Made by a program: the position numbers and the translations under genes. From NCBI GenBank assembly GCA_029747015.1, contig JAKOGI010001982.1, forward strand, positions 91,309 to 155,308: a DNA stretch of 64,000 bases, written 5' to 3'. Positions 1 to 12,139 of this stretch are shown piece by piece (the first letter of the stretch is position 1; the number at the start of each line of letters is the position of its first letter). The notes under the pieces are model-generated. The model did not search any database. It was not told the DNA's origin and saw nothing but the letters and a program-made list of their open reading frames with translations. Source of the stretch: Carnegiea gigantea. Its lineage: Eukaryota > Streptophyta > Magnoliopsida > Caryophyllales > Cactaceae.

Positions 1-42
1 AGTTGTCACACCTAGGCTAACACTCTGAGAGATCCTAAAAAG

Positions 43-1973
43 ATGAGTGCACCATAAGGAATCTTAGAGGGTCAATCCGTGACTCGACCACCGTGCTTTA
101 ATGGGCAACATTACAATTGGTGGAAAAACCGCATGGAAAATTACATTCAAGCTGATGATTATGAGCTGTCGATGATCATCGAGAATGGTCCTTACATTCC
201 AATGAAAACCACAGAAGATGGCAAAACAGTTCCGAAGAAGTCAAATGAGTTTGACTCAGATGACTCCAAGAAACTAGAGAAAAATGCAAGGGCCAAGAAA
301 TTGCTATACTTTGGCCTTGGACCAGACGAGTACATTCATATCTCAGAGTGTGAATCGGCAAAGGAGATACGGAATGCTCTTCACGTGGCTCATGATGGAA
401 CCAACCAAGTCAAACAGTCCAGGATTGAGCTGCTGATGAGAAAGTATGAACTGTTCGAAATGCGTGACAAAAAGACGGTGATGGATACGTATGCACATTT
501 TACCCACATCACTAATGAGTTGAAATCCTTGGGAAAATCCTCTACCATCAAGGAATTAGTAAGGAAGATCCTACGGTTTTTGCCTCATTCGCGGGAAACG
601 AAAGTCATAGCCATCCAAGAAGCAAAGAAGATGGACGAAATCTCTTTGGATGAGCTCACTAGGAACCTTCAAACTTACGAGTTGAGGAAAATCTCCCATA
701 TGAAAGAGGAAATAAAGAAAGATCGAGGCCTTGCCCTAAAGGCCATAAGAAGTGATGATTCGGACTTGAATAAGGAAGAAATGGCCTTGGTAACTCATAA
801 GTTCAAGAAAATCTTCAAGAAGGTTCGAAAGGGCATCAAGAAGGGGAGTACCAGCAAAGCGAGGAACAGTGACCAAGACCAAGCCTCTGGGTGTTTCAGA
901 TGTGGAAAGCACAACCACATTGTAAAATATTGCCTTATGCAGAAGGAAGAACAGGCGTCAGAACAGTTCCAAAACCGTGGAAAGAAGCCACAGCTTAGTA
1001 GTTCTGCCAAGCGGTTCACTAAACCTATGGTGGCAGCATGGGGTGATACTTCAGAAGAAGGGGATAGCTCCCAAGACGAAGCTGCTATACTGGCGCTCAT
1101 GGCCAGAAGCGAATCCAAAGCTGACTCAGAATCAGACGAGAGCATGTCCCAATTCAAGGAAAAGGTACGTGGTTTTAACAAAGCAAAAATTTTGAAATTA
1201 TTGTTTTCCTTAATGGATGAATGTGAGGCAATAAGTACTAAGAATTGTATACTTAAAGATACTTGTTCCAAGTTAAAAAGGGATGTCCGAATGCTTGAAA
1301 AAACCATACAAGAACTTAAGCAAGCAAATGAGATTTCACGTCTAAACAAGATAAAAAATCTTTTTCCTTAAGCAGGGACGCTGACATGCTAAAACAACTA
1401 ATGAACAAGAGAGAAGAAGTGTTTAACACTGATCTCTCAAAGCTAGAAGAAGAGTCCCGAGGATAGGAACCTAAGATAGAATTATTGGTGAGTGAAAACA
1501 ATAAGTTGCTTGAAAAGGTTCATAAAGTTGAATCTGACCTTGTTCAGAATAGGCACAGAAATAGTTCCTCAGAAACACTCAGGATAGAAGCCCTGATAAA
1601 TGAAAATAGTCAGTTGCTTGAAAAACTCCATAAGGCCAAATCTGGCCTTATTCAGAACACGCGCTGGAACAGTTCCTCAAAAGCACTTAATTGGTTAAAC
1701 ACTCACCATGGTCATAATAAAAAGGGGCTAGAATTTGTGAGTAGGCGTGTCACTAAACCAGCAAACAAAAAATATGTTGGACTTCCAGAAAATATAATCT
1801 GTTTTCATTGTGGTAAGACTGGTCATTATTGATATGCTTGCTCCTTGAGAAAAAGGGCCGTAGAGAAAAACTCAGTGTATGTTAAGTAAATATGGATTAG
1901 AAAAGATGAGTTAATCTCCATCTCAATGAAAACAGGACCCAAGTGGATCTGGGTTCCCAAAACTAACACTTAG
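43..1973 (+). pseudogene. copia gag (capsid/nucleocapsid) pseudogene, copy 1
   Basis: This is the structural Gag protein that would form the cytoplasmic virus-like particle. The ATG at 43-45 matches the start of the second copy at 30658, but codon 5 is already a stop (TAA), so the longest open stretch begins near 79. The N-terminal part is the UBN2/copia-type gag domain (WWKNRMENYI near the start, then YELFEMRD). A CCHC zinc knuckle (CFRCGKHNHIVKYC) lies about residue 270. A coiled, Glu/Lys-rich tail follows, and a second CCHC knuckle near 1801-1840 is cut by a stop. Compared with copy 2 one base is missing near 1332, which shifts the frame, and there is a stop at 1464-1466. The frame ends at TAG 1971-1973. 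Confidence 0.9.
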
Positions 1974-4900
1974 TTGTTTTGCAGGCTAAAGTGAGAGGAG
2001 GCAACCAACTATGGCTCTTGAATAGTGGTTGCTCGAGGCACATGGCAGGAGATAGATCAAACTTCCTCTCACTTACAGCTTTTGATGGAGGGAGAGTGGC
2101 ATTTGGCATTGGTAAGTCTGGGAAAATTGTCAGTGTAGGTAAGATAGGTAAATCACTCTCTCACTCTATTGATAATGTGTACTTAGTTGATGGGTTACAA
2201 CATAATTTGCTAAGTGTGTCTCAATTGTGTGATAGAGGTAACCACGTTGAGTTTTCTTCAGATCAGTGCTTGATTACCAATGTCAATTCTGTTAGTGTTG
2301 TGTTGAGGGGGAAGTGACACAACAATGTGTATAAAGTGTGTGTTCTTTTACTTCCCCAAAATCATTTGACTTGTTTAAGTGCTCTTATGGAGATGTTATG
2401 CTTTGGCACAAGAGGCTAGGTCATACAAGCCTGTCTCTTTTGAATAAACATGTTTCTAAAGACCTAGTAGTCGGACTACCTTCCATCAAGTACAATGATG
2501 ACAAGGTGTGCAACGCTTATGCTAGAGGAAAACAGGTTAGGACTTCTTTCAAGTCAAAGAAATGTGTTAGCACTTCCCGACCTCTTAAACTACTACATGT
2601 TGATTTATGTGGTCCTATAAGGATCACAAGTAGAGGTGGCAAGAGGTATGTGTTTGTTATAGTGGATGATTACTTTCATTTCACTTGGACCTTATTTTTG
2701 GCATTGAAAGATGAATCATTTGAGAAGTTTCTTGTGCTTCTCAAGAAAATTGAAAAGAGAGTAGGACACTCATTGGTAAGTCTTAGGTCTGACCATGGCA
2801 AAGAATTTGAAAACTCGAGCTTCATTGATTATTATAATGAACACGGTGTAGATCACAATTTTTCTGCCCTTAGAACACCCCAACGGAATGGGGTGGTAGA
2901 ACATAAAAATCGTACTCTAAAAGACATGACTAGGACTATGCTGGCCGCTAGTAGTCTTCCCAAAAACTTTTGGGCAGAAGCATTAAACACATCGTGCTAC
3001 ATTATTAATAGATGCATGATCAGACCCATGCTTAATAAGACTCCTTATGAACTTTTTAAGAGACGAAAACCCAATATTATACACCTAAGGGTGTTTGGTT
3101 GCAAATGCTATGTGCACAATAATAGGAAAGAACCTTTGGGAGAGTTTGACACTAGAAGTGATGAAGCCATATTCTTAGGGTATTCCTCATACAGTAAGGC
3201 ATACAAAGTATTTAACAAAAGAACCTTGTGTGTTGAGGAGAGTGTGCATGTATTGTTTGATGAAACTAACTCCATGATTGAGCGTGATATGCAGGATGAA
3301 GAGTTCGAACTTGGTCTTATAAGAAAAGGCCTCACGCTCACTCAAAACTCCATGGTGGATAACAGTAAGTCTCCTGAAGGTGAAACTAGTCCTGGATCTG
3401 AAAATATGGATGATGGGCAGGGATCAAGCCAGTCAGGGGGAAGCTTTGCTGAACTTGATTTGGGATAGAACCGACCAACTCAACCTATTCCTTTCCGAAC
3501 AGTTATGGGAATAGGCTCCAGAACAGATCCAGAACCTATTTCATCAAGTGCTTAGGAAAGATTGAAAAACATGTTTGTAGATTCATTTGCTCCACAACCT
3601 TGGAAGCGCCAGAGCTCACACCCTCTCGACCAGATTATATCTGATATTAATACAGGGGTGTAAACTAGATCTAAAGTTAGAAACTTTTGTGCTTTCTATG
3701 CCTTCTTATCGAACATTGAGCCAAAGAATGTTCATGAAGCTCTTGCAGATTCTGACTGGGTTACTACCATATAAGAAGAGCTTCATCAGTTTAAAAGGAA
3801 CAAAGTTTGGCACCTTGAACCACGACCTAAAGACAGATCGATAATTGGTACCAAGTGGGTGTTCAAGAACAAATTGGATAAGTTCGGAGCAATCACTTGG
3901 AACAAGGCCAGGTTGGTGGTTCAGGGCTGTAACTAAGAGGAAGGGATTGATTATGAGGAAACATTTACACCTATTGCGAGGATCGAGGCTATCCGGATCT
4001 TGGTGGCCTTTGCAGCCCACATGGAGTTCAAGTTATACCAAATGGATGTCAAAAGTGCATTCCTTAATGGATACCTTAAGGAAGAGGTTTTTGTAAGCCA
4101 ACCCCCTGACTTTGAAAATCATGATTTCCCTAACCATGTGTTTAAACTTGATAAAGCTCTTTATGGTTTAAAACAAGCTCCTAGAGCTTGGTATGAATGC
4201 TTGTCACAATTTTTAATTGATAATGGTTTTCAAAGGGGCAAGGTAGATAATACCTTGTTTCTCAAATCAAAGGGGGAACATTTGTTGATTGTCCAAGTAC
4301 ATGTCGATGACATTATATTTGGTGCAACCGACAATGGTTTATGTGATGAATTTTAAGATTTGATGAGGAGTGAGTTTGAGATGAGCATGATGGGCGAGCT
4401 TAATTTTTTCTTAGGCTTACAAATCAAGCAAACCTCAAACGGAACTGTGATACATCAACAAAAATATGTTAAAGAGTTACTTAAGCGATCTGGAATGGAA
4501 TCAGCTAAGCCCATAGACACACCCATCTCTCCTTCAACCAGGTTGGTTGTGAATGATAGGAGCCCTTCAATTGAGGAGAAATCCTATAGGGGCATGATAG
4601 GGTCGCTTCTATACCTAGCAGCTAGTAGACCTGACATTGTTTTCAGTGCTGGTTTGTGTGTCCGTTTTCAGTCAAATCCTAAAGAAACACATTTGAAAGC
4701 TATAAAATGAATTTTGAGATATTCGAAATACACCTCGGACTTAGCTTTATAGTATCCTCGAGGGTGCAATTTTAATCTCATTGGGTATGCGGTTGCTGAT
4801 TATGATGCATTCTTGGTTGATAGAAAAAGCACCTCAGGTATGGCTCATTTTCTTGGACCCTATTTGGTCTCTTGGGCAACTAAGAAACAACACTCCGTTG

Positions 4901-5243
4901 CCATGTCTGCAGCAGAAGCCGAGTATGTGGCAACTGCTTCTTGTTGTGCTCAACAGTTGTGGATACGACAGCAATTCAAGGACTTTTGTGTTGACACTAG
5001 ATGCATTCCTTTTTTGTATGATAACACAAGTGCAATTGACATTGCCAAAAACCTTGTCAACATAAAAGAATTAAGCATATTGACATACGTCATCATTTTT
5101 TGAGAAACAATATTGAAAAGGACTTAATTTCAATGAATTTTTGTGCCACTAATAGACAAATTGCTGATATATCTACCAAGGCACTAAGTGAAGAGCAGTT
5201 TGAGAGGAATAGACTTGAATTGGGTTTAATTAAGAAGACTTAA
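1974..5243 (+). pseudogene. copia pol (PR-INT-RT-RNase H) pseudogene, copy 1
   Basis: The domains in order are aspartic protease, GAG-pre-integrase, integrase core, RT and RNase H. At the protease site the usual DSG reads NSG (codon 2021-2023), so the catalytic Asp is lost. The pre-integrase HHCC finger has CNAY where copy 2 has CDAC. Integrase D,D,E residues are visible in DLCGP, SDHGKEF and VVEHKNR. RT motifs [12 protein letters not shown] and HVDD (normally YVDD) lie at about 4165-4310. RNase H carries DRKSTSG and AAEAEYVA near 4813-4930. Frameshifts and stops fall near 2317, 3466, 3553, 3661, 4354 and 4708. The RT part is complete, unlike in copy 2. Confidence 0.92.
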
Positions 5244-5665
5244 GCATGCTTGTTTTTACCCCAATTATTGACTAGTGAAGGGTTTTTAGGCCAAATAAAT
5301 TATTGGAATGGATGCATTTAATTTTTGTGCTTTTACTGGCATATGCGTGAAATGTAATATGTTGACACTCGTTGAGGTCTAATGATATTGCCCTTATTGT
5401 CCTGAGACACCGAACATTTAGCAGTTAGAACAAGGTGAAGGAACAGACCCAACCACTATTTGTAAATTCACCAGACAAGTGGCGCGGTAGCAAGGTAAGT
5501 AGAAATTAAAATTTTCATTTAAAGCCTATCCGCCTACTTCCTCCCCTGCATTCTCTCTCCAAACTGGACATCTTCCTCTTCTCTTCCCTTCGCATGATCG
5601 GCAATCGCTATCTCTCTTCCTTTTCCAAATCCTAAACCCTAAAATCTTTCTTCCCAAACTTTCCA
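5244..5665 (+). other. pol to env-like ORF spacer, copy 1
   Basis: This noncoding stretch is shared with copy 2 (35098-35520). The last 100 bases are a pyrimidine-rich CTCTCTCC/TTCCC tract with CCCTAAACCCTAAAA just before the ATG of the next ORF. That looks like a plant 5' untranslated leader and would fit a separate transcript for the downstream ORF. I see no other feature. Confidence 0.6.
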
Positions 5666-7474
5666 ATGGCAAGAACTCATGGTGGCTCAGCCTCGACTAG
5701 AAGAAAGACCATGCGTCCACGCTCACTTCAAAGTCGAGTGTCAAGCAAAAGAAGTAAGAATTGGTTGAGCACTGTTGTAACGGCCCCATCGAGTGGAATC
5801 TCTTCGCGTATGGACCTTCCTCCCTCTCCCACTTATTCTATACCTTCTTCAATGTATGGGTTCTTGAGGAGTCTTGGTGTGAGGTCTGTTGGTCTAAACC
5901 CTAAAATAATTCCCACCATGAACCCAATTACCAGGTGGGAACTGGTTGCTTATGAACCGCCCAGAATTAAATTGGTGACAGGGGGAATTTCAACTGAGTC
6001 AGTCGAAAGTTTAAGTAATTTGGGGGTTGGGATGGGTGCTGAAGAACTTGTTCCTACTAGTGTTTTCACTGAAGATAGTGATGATGATGAACTGATTATA
6101 CGGTTCAAAAGAACCGATTATACGGTTCAAAAGAACTGCGAAAACCACCCCTCAATCAACCCTTAAACTAGGTGTCAAAACCCAAAGAAAGACCGCCACT
6201 ACACCCAATGTCCCTCTGAATACTCTACTATATCAACGTTAAATAAGAAGTTTGGGTCCTGCCCCTATTTTGCCACTACCAAAAGACACAGTAGACAGCC
6301 CTGCTACAAAGAAGAAAATAGTCCAAAAAACACCTCTCCAAACACCCCTCAAAACACCAGCCAAGACACCTCCCAGACATGTTCCCTCCAAGGACCCTGC
6401 TCCAAAAAGGGCAGCCCTAGAACAGTCGTCCGAACAGGTGGAAGAGTGTCCTGAACCCAGATGAAAGAAAGCTAAAAAGAGTACAACACCCCTTGAGAGA
6501 TACCAACACTTCCTTTAGAAATCTATAGTCCGAGGGAATGTAATCATGGTAGCTTATTTCCAGGAACAGGGGTTTGAGGTGTTCCTAGAGAAATTAAAAG
6601 TTCAGGGGTGGTTGGATCTATTTACTAACACTTAGAGAGGGTGTTCTATTCCTGAGTTGGCTGAGTTTTACGCCAACTGTGTGGTCATCAACGGGATGGT
6701 GACAAGCACAGTTGGTGCGCATAGGATTCAATTTGATGCTGCTGATCTCGGAGAGATGCTTGGTGTGACATCTGATGCTTTTGATGTATATGTTCGTGCG
6801 GACAAGAATGTGTTGGGTGAGGAGAGACTGCTAGAGCTGACCCGAAACCTAGCCCAAAACCCCCAACTAACGAAGTCCAGATCTGCACGAAACGGGGAAA
6901 TGATACCTTTACATCGCTTGTTATTTTGGTTTATAATCAAGAATGTCATTCCCTGGGGTCAGGGACGAAATTTGGCTGATCCTATGGACATGTGCCTTAC
7001 TAATCTTTTGAATCAAGGTGAGAACATTAACTTACCTGCGATCATGATAAGTTACATTAGACATATTACTAACACGTCCAAGGATTATGACATGGGGTAT
7101 GGGCTCCTGCTGACGTCTGTGTTTGAGCGAGTAGGGATTCCCCTACAGAAGGGAATGAGCCTTCAGATCACTGATAAAATAGGAGGTAGTATTCTAATTG
7201 GGTGTGGCTTTTATGTGAAGAAAGGTGGGAGTGCCAGCTCATAACAGGGGGTCCAAACACCTCTTCGCCCTATTTTCAGTGACGCCTCAACCTCCAGTAC
7301 TCCCACCTTAAACACTCTCATGCAGGACCAGCTCTCCCTAAAGGGAGAAATTGCAGACATGAAGAGGGCACTCGCAGAAGAAAAGAGCTCAACCCCAAAG
7401 GTCATGAGGATCTTCTGAGTGCCATCTCTGCCCTCACGGCAAAATTCTCTTCTCCTTCTTCTTCTTCCATCTGA
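5666..7474 (+). pseudogene. Sire env-like (extra) ORF pseudogene, copy 1
   Basis: The ORF downstream of pol is typical of Sire elements; its function is unproven and the 'envelope' name is historical. The ATG at 5666 (MARTHGGSAS) is shared with copy 2. The N-terminal half is basic and Ser/Pro-rich, with a Thr/Pro/Lys-rich TPLKTPAKTPP stretch. The C-terminal half (6657-7244) is the conserved domain, with DLGEMLGVTSDAFDVYV and MIPLHRLLFWFI. Damage includes a 22-base tandem duplication at 6094-6137, which shifts the frame. There are also stops near 6463, 6518 and 6634, and a stop near 7243 where copy 2 has a Glu codon. The tail continues to TGA 7472-7474 as in copy 2. No convincing signal peptide or membrane anchor is seen. 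Confidence 0.8.
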
Positions 7475-7962
7475 TCTTGACTTTGTCTTCTTTTCTTTCA
7501 CCTTTTACTACTTATTTTGTTGTCCGCTCTTCTTGCTAATGTATGAACAATGGTGGATTGTGACTGTTTCCTAGATGATTAATGCATTTTTGCCATAATC
7601 CTTGCTTGTTTATGTGCTACTTTTTTGTGCATGACTCGGATGGCCAATATCCTTACTGTATCGTATGCTTGAGTGTATCGCTATTATTTCCCACATTACC
7701 ACTTTGGTGGCGATTGCATCCACACTGGACTCAGACTTTCCGATCTATTTACCCTGTTTCGACGATGTCAAAAGGGGGAAGATGAGCATGACCTAAGTCT
7801 TGACTAGTGTGCCCAGTTCAAGTTGACCTCTCACCCCTGTTTCTTTTTTCTACGTGACTTGCATAAACTTTGACTTTGTCCATTCTGGCACTAGCTTATC
7901 TTGCCCTGCTAACAACTTTGACTTACAGCAATTTGGATGGCCATCATCAAAAAGGGGGAAAT
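7475..7962 (+). other. 3' untranslated region of copy 1 with two polypurine tracts
   Basis: This noncoding region lies between the env-like ORF and the 3' LTR. It carries two copies of a purine tract: AAAAGGGGGAAGA near 7770 and AAAAAGGGGGAAA at 7949-7961. The second abuts the LTR and is the expected plus-strand primer. Repeated tracts upstream of the LTR are a known trait of Sire elements. Confidence 0.75.
7949..7962 (+). other. polypurine tract, copy 1
   Basis: AAAAAGGGGGAAAT lies immediately before the LTR start TGTTGACC. It is the primer for plus-strand DNA synthesis, and copy 2 has the equivalent at 37847-37860. Confidence 0.85.
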
Positions 7963-9348
7963 TGTTGACCCAATTAATGTATAAGGTTTTGATGATTACA
8001 ATCCAAATGACTTAGTCAATATGTTGTGAGTTATGTGTTGTGCTTGAGTTGTATGCTAAGACAGGATCTAAAAAATACATAGAGCAGTTCGAATGAGCTT
8101 AGAGCATCAAAGTTGATAACATGCGTAAGAATCTGAGAACACTCCCTCATAACAGTTCTGGGAGTGGAAGCATGGACCTGTGCAAGAAGTCCTGCTGATA
8201 CCAAGAGTCTTAGGCTTAGCATTTTTCTTTTTTTTTTTAAGATTCTTGTTAATATACCAATTAGAAGGTCTCTGATTTAGCATTCAATTTGAAAGGTTTT
8301 TGATGACTCAGAACACTGTCTTATAACAGGTCCAAGAGGCCAGGTCTGCAGTGTTTTGAGGTAGATTTTTGATGACTCAAAATACTGTCCCAGAACAGGT
8401 CCAAGATGCCAAGCCTACAGTGTTTTGAGGCTGGGAAGAAAAATTCGAATTTCAACGTTTTTTTTTTAAAGGATTTTGGACTGATGTTTCTCAGGAAACA
8501 ATCGGAATTAATTTATGTCAGTCAAAATCTAAAACTATTTCTTCCCTTGGTTAAGAGATAAAATATTTTCCAAATATTTGGTGAGATTTAATCCTATCTT
8601 AAAGAAAAAAATATCTTCCCTGAATATATGATCTTATCTCCTAAGAAAAAATATATCTTCTAAATATTTGATCCTATCCTATAAGGAAGATTAGTAATTA
8701 TTCCACTATTTAAAGTAGCCAATTCCGTAAACTTTTCTTAGGGTTTTCCACGGTTTTCAAGTGCTAAAATTGCTTTTTTGAGTATGAATTTTTCTGTGAG
8801 AAAGACCTTCAAAAAGAGTGGTTAATCGAGTCTTCATTATTGGCATAATGGGAGTTGTATTGTACCTTACACTCGGCTTATTTTGAAGCATTCAAGTAAG
8901 GTGTTTTTTATCTCTTTTCCGTCATCGTGATAAGAGGTTGTCTAACTCTTGATAGACATTGGACGCTGTGTCCGTAGGGGACGTGTGGACGTTGTGTCCG
9001 TGAGTATTTGTCCAAGTCTTGGGAAACTTTGGATGTGTGTTTGTAACGAGAGTCTTGAGTAGACTAAGTTACGTGTGTTACGGTTATAACGTGTTCAGCC
9101 CGTTTAGTGAAAGTGTTGCTGAAATCCTACAATGGTAGGTCATGGTTTTTACACCTCAGTTGGGCCAGACGTGATTTTCCATATAAAAATATTGTGTATT
9201 CTTTACTGTTTCTGCAATTATATTTGTTTCTGCTTTACTGCAAACACGCATTCCAAATAGTTCTGACGAGTGTTTTGAGTAAATTGAAAAAAAACTGGTA
9301 GACACAATTCATCCCCCCTCTTGTGTCCTTGTGTGTGTAAATCTAATA
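7963..9348 (+). repeat. 3' LTR of Sire-type copy 1
   Basis: The start TGTTGACCCAATTAATGTAT aligns with the 3' LTR of copy 2 at 37861. The last bases AATCTAATA align with AATCTAACA at the end of the 5' LTR remnant of copy 2. Length is 1386 bases. It contains a 69-base tandem duplication (about 8299-8367 and 8368-8436, both starting TTTGATGACTCA) that copy 2 lacks. The terminal TA instead of CA is probably a mutation. Confidence 0.9.
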
Positions 9349-10070
9349 GTTACCTTAGTTTTAGGATCTATTGTATTATCTAATTTGTAGATAATTTTCC
9401 AAAATATCCTCAAAGGAAATCCTCCTCTTTTCATATCCATCCCAACTGTTTTTATCGTAAGGGATAGAAAATTTTTAGGAAATTCATCTTTTAGACTCAC
9501 ATAATATCCTGGTCAGAAGTTGAATCCTACAAACCCATTACATAAATTGGTTTTTATCCCTGTCATGATCTGATTATTAAATTTGGTGTACCTAATATCA
9601 CAGAATAAAGCGTAAAAATCAATATCTTTACCATAATATTGTAATGGAGTTATTTGAACATGGACGCTTCCGACATGGATATACCTATACTTTCTATCTC
9701 TGTTATATGTAAGGATATTCTCACAATTAATCAGATTAACTCCCCTAATGTCATACTCATAATCCTTTATCTCCAAATCTCCTTCCATCATTTCACACAT
9801 GTATTTGCTTTTTAATTGAAAGATAGATTTTTTATAGATCATATCCTTTTGAATTATGGGAAGAACCCAATTTCCTTTGACTTTCTAATGATCATTGTCT
9901 ACAATAAATTCCTATCCTTGGAGATCACCAAGGCTGACAGAGCTACTCTCCATCAAATAACTTGTTTCTTCACAATCACTTTCTTCATATTCATTATCCA
10001 ATATAATTTCAACAATTCCTTTGTTATTACTTAATGCTAGGTCTAAAGCCTCATCTTCACTAAGTTCAAT
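9349..10070 (-). pseudogene. caulimovirid movement protein (30K family) pseudogene, A-left
   Basis: The movement protein opens plasmodesmata for cell-to-cell transport. The stretch RYIHVGSVHVQITPLQYYG, then CDIRYTKFNNQI and TNLCNG, is the signature core of caulimovirid movement proteins (about 9700-9530). The region runs from an acidic linker (NEYEESDCEE) that is in frame with the capsid ORF upstream. Two point stops lie in the linker where copy B has Glu codons, and another lies near 9512. The 3' end is lost at the retrotransposon boundary, where the frame runs into LTR sequence. Confidence 0.8.
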
Positions 10071-11480
10071 ATAATCTAAACTTCCCAAGGTTTCAATCAG
10101 TTTGTTATTCTTCCTATTTTTGCATTCATTAGCATAATGTCCTACTTTTCCGCATACCCAGCATTTGCAATTGTTTTTCCCTATAGGGCAATGAGCTGCT
10201 TTCCTAAAAAATCAATGTTTTTTAGGACTTGGCTTGTTATAATATTTTCTCCTATATTTCTCTCCCCTTCGCTTATTAAAGCTCTTTTTCTTATAAAATT
10301 TTCTTTTCGTCTTCTCTCAGGTTCTTTTCCTCATTGATGCGGTGAATCCCAACAAGTTAGAAATTGCTTCTTAATTTTTTTTTACTTTTGGAGATCACGA
10401 CATTGATCATTGGGCCATTTTCTTAGATAAGAGATTCTAAAGCCAAGGGCATCAATGACATCTACTCGTTCCAGATATGCAATGTATTTTTCATTGATTA
10501 TGAAATTTATAGCATATGGCAATTTATCATAAAACATACCAAGATTGGTTTCACTGTGCCCAATTTTGTAATAATATTGATTAAATTCAGTAATATAATT
10601 TTTCAAATATCTCATATCCCATAATTCTATATTATTAATCTTTCTTTGCCATTCTCTTGCTTTTTCTTAGTAATCAAATTTAGCTCCGATGAACTTGATT
10701 TCAACTTCTTTACATAAATTTTTAAACATTGCAGCTGGTGTCTCCATCATTCCTAAGATATTTTTACCTTCTTCAGTTAATGAATCATACCAGTCTGCTA
10801 CAGTGCCAGAAAAGTTATGTTCGATATAATTTAAGAAATTGCCAGCAGTCCACGTAATATTTAAGTTTAAGATACTATTCATGCCTCTTTTCCAATACTC
10901 AAAATATTTCTTCTCTATTACGGGTTCTATCAATATTTAGGATATATCCTGTTTGATTAATTGGAGTAAGGCTAATTTCTTCGAAAGTTGTGGCTTTCCT
11001 TGGGACAAACACAAAGGAAAAATTGGTTGTGCGTCCGGCTGGAACGTATCTAGGCCTTAAGAAATGAGTATTTCTCCTAAAAGGTTCACCAAATTCTTCA
11101 GGCTTAGCAACTACATTGTTAGCGAGATTGGTCTCAGTTTTATATAAGTCAATCTCTTCTCCAATTTCATTAATTATCTAATTTTCATTTAATTTCTTTG
11201 ATGCTAATGCATTAAGATCATCAAGTTTAATAAGGTTCATTTGTTGATATATTTGTTCTTCTAATTGGGCATTATTAGTCTCCTCATTATCATCCGATAA
11301 TATATCATGTTTATCACTAATTGCGCTCATGATTTTGTTTAGTTCTTCTAGGTTTTGCTCTTTGGCGAACATATTTTGTAGTTCATCAAGAGTGTATTGC
11401 TTATACTCCATCTTCTTTTTCTTTCTCTGCTTTTTCAGCTGATTTTTTGCCCGATTTTTCACCTAATTCTTGTTGAATTT
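10071..11480 (-). pseudogene. caulimovirid capsid protein (gag-like) pseudogene, A-left
   Basis: This virion structural protein starts with a Lys/Arg-rich segment (KNQLKKQRKKKK) and a Glu-rich stretch at 11462-11178. The capsid core follows at 10933-10382, with ITWTAGNFLNYIEHNFSGT, WYDSL and then GMFYDKLPY, typical of caulimovirid coat proteins. A CCHC knuckle CWVCGKVGHYANEC lies at 10163-10122. Stops and frameshifts separate these blocks. The frame after the knuckle continues into the movement protein. Confidence 0.78.
10122..10163 (-). other. CCHC zinc knuckle of the viral capsid protein, A-left
   Basis: Minus-strand codons give C-WV-C-GKVG-H-YANE-C, a perfect CX2CX4HX4C knuckle that binds the pregenomic RNA. 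The same motif is found at 24099-24058. Confidence 0.9.
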
Positions 11481-11864
11481 TTATCTCATATAAAGGAAAT
11501 GGAATCTTGTTTTTTAGGTTTTGGAAAGGATTTTTATGCTGAAAAGGAGTACTAACACTAGAAGTGGTTTTACTGCTATGTCTTACTTTGTTAACTAGTG
11601 AAAGGTGGACTACAGATATCTACTTCTTAAGCTCTTTTACTCCGGTCTTAATTTTAGCTAATTCTACTTTTAATTCTAAAAATATATCAGTGATATAATT
11701 TAATTGTGGTGCTAATGGAGAAAGTCCCTTCGGTGATTGAACAATGTGAGAATCATTCGGTCCAGGGTAAGCCGATGATAATTCAAGCATTAATCATAGT
11801 TAAAACATAGTTAATTACCTTAATTAATCATTAATAAGCTAATTGTCTCAATTATTTTTGCACA

Positions 11865-11880
11865 CGTGGCTTTGATACCA
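11865..11880 (-). other. tRNA-iMet primer-binding site of pararetrovirus, A-left
   Basis: The minus strand reads TGGTATCAAAGCCACG, one base off the standard initiator-tRNA complement TGGTATCAGAGCC seen in caulimovirids. Copy B has the exact version at 25769-25751. This fixes the start of minus-strand DNA synthesis and the upstream end of the leader. Confidence 0.85.
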
Positions 11881-12010
11881 TTTGGAAGAGGACTTCGAGA
11901 AGTATTAGTGAGCAAAATATTACAAACACAAATTTAAATTTTTCGAAAGTAAGTTTTTAAGAATTGAAGGTACATTTGCAAATATGAAAAGTTTAGGGCG
12001 GTTGTGCAAA

Positions 12011-12139
12011 ATAAGTGAACAGCGAAAAGGGCCCTTTTTTCTAGTTACCATAAAATACAGGGCACCTTATAATTAGTTATCAAATTAGAGGGCCCTTAAA
12101 ATATTTTATGATAAATAGAGGGTACCTCTATGTAATTTA
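12011..12139. other. junction zone between oppositely oriented pararetrovirus halves
   Basis: To the left the virus reads on the minus strand, and from about 12140 it reads on the plus strand. The zone contains two similar blocks of about 35 bases (CCATAAAATACAGGGCACCT and ATAAATAGAGGGTACCTCTA). A third similar block (CCATAAAATCCAGGATACCT) sits at the far end of the right half near 15230. I see no LTR or transposon end here. Confidence 0.5.

Larger units (their letters stand above)
1..9348 (+). mobile_element. Sire-type Ty1/copia LTR retrotransposon, copy 1 (5' LTR outside window)
   Basis: The order gag with CCHC knuckle, protease, GAG-pre-integrase, integrase, RT, RNase H is the Ty1/copia order. 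A long extra ORF between pol and the 3' LTR is the mark of the Sire (Maximus) lineage. Base 1 falls in the 5' untranslated leader: it aligns with the sequence just after the primer-binding site of the second copy at 30613, so the missing 5' LTR should end only a few bases left of the window. The element is dead, with stops and frameshifts in every ORF. It inserted into endogenous pararetrovirus DNA, because the sequence directly after 9348 is movement-protein sequence that also occurs near 23286. Confidence 0.93.
9349..12010 (-). mobile_element. Endogenous pararetrovirus (Caulimoviridae), fragment A-left: leader, CP, MP
   Basis: Read on the minus strand, the order is a primer-binding site (11880-11865), a basic leader-proximal ORF, capsid domain, CCHC knuckle and movement protein. 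The last is cut at 9349 by the Sire LTR. The same order and closely similar sequence occur at 26000-23230. No LTRs are associated. Capsid plus 30K-type movement protein identifies a caulimovirid rather than an LTR retrotransposon. Upstream of the primer site (11885-12010) lies leader sequence also shared with 25780-25960. All ORFs are interrupted. Confidence 0.85.

Noticed and set aside
795..1349. 184-residue minus-strand frame
   Set aside because: Antisense of the copia gag region; the same shadow occurs in copy 2 at 31277-31777.
9309..9348. C-terminal continuation of the movement protein frame (ends THTRTQEGG)
   Set aside because: These codons are antisense of the Sire LTR end; the viral frame is cut at 9349.
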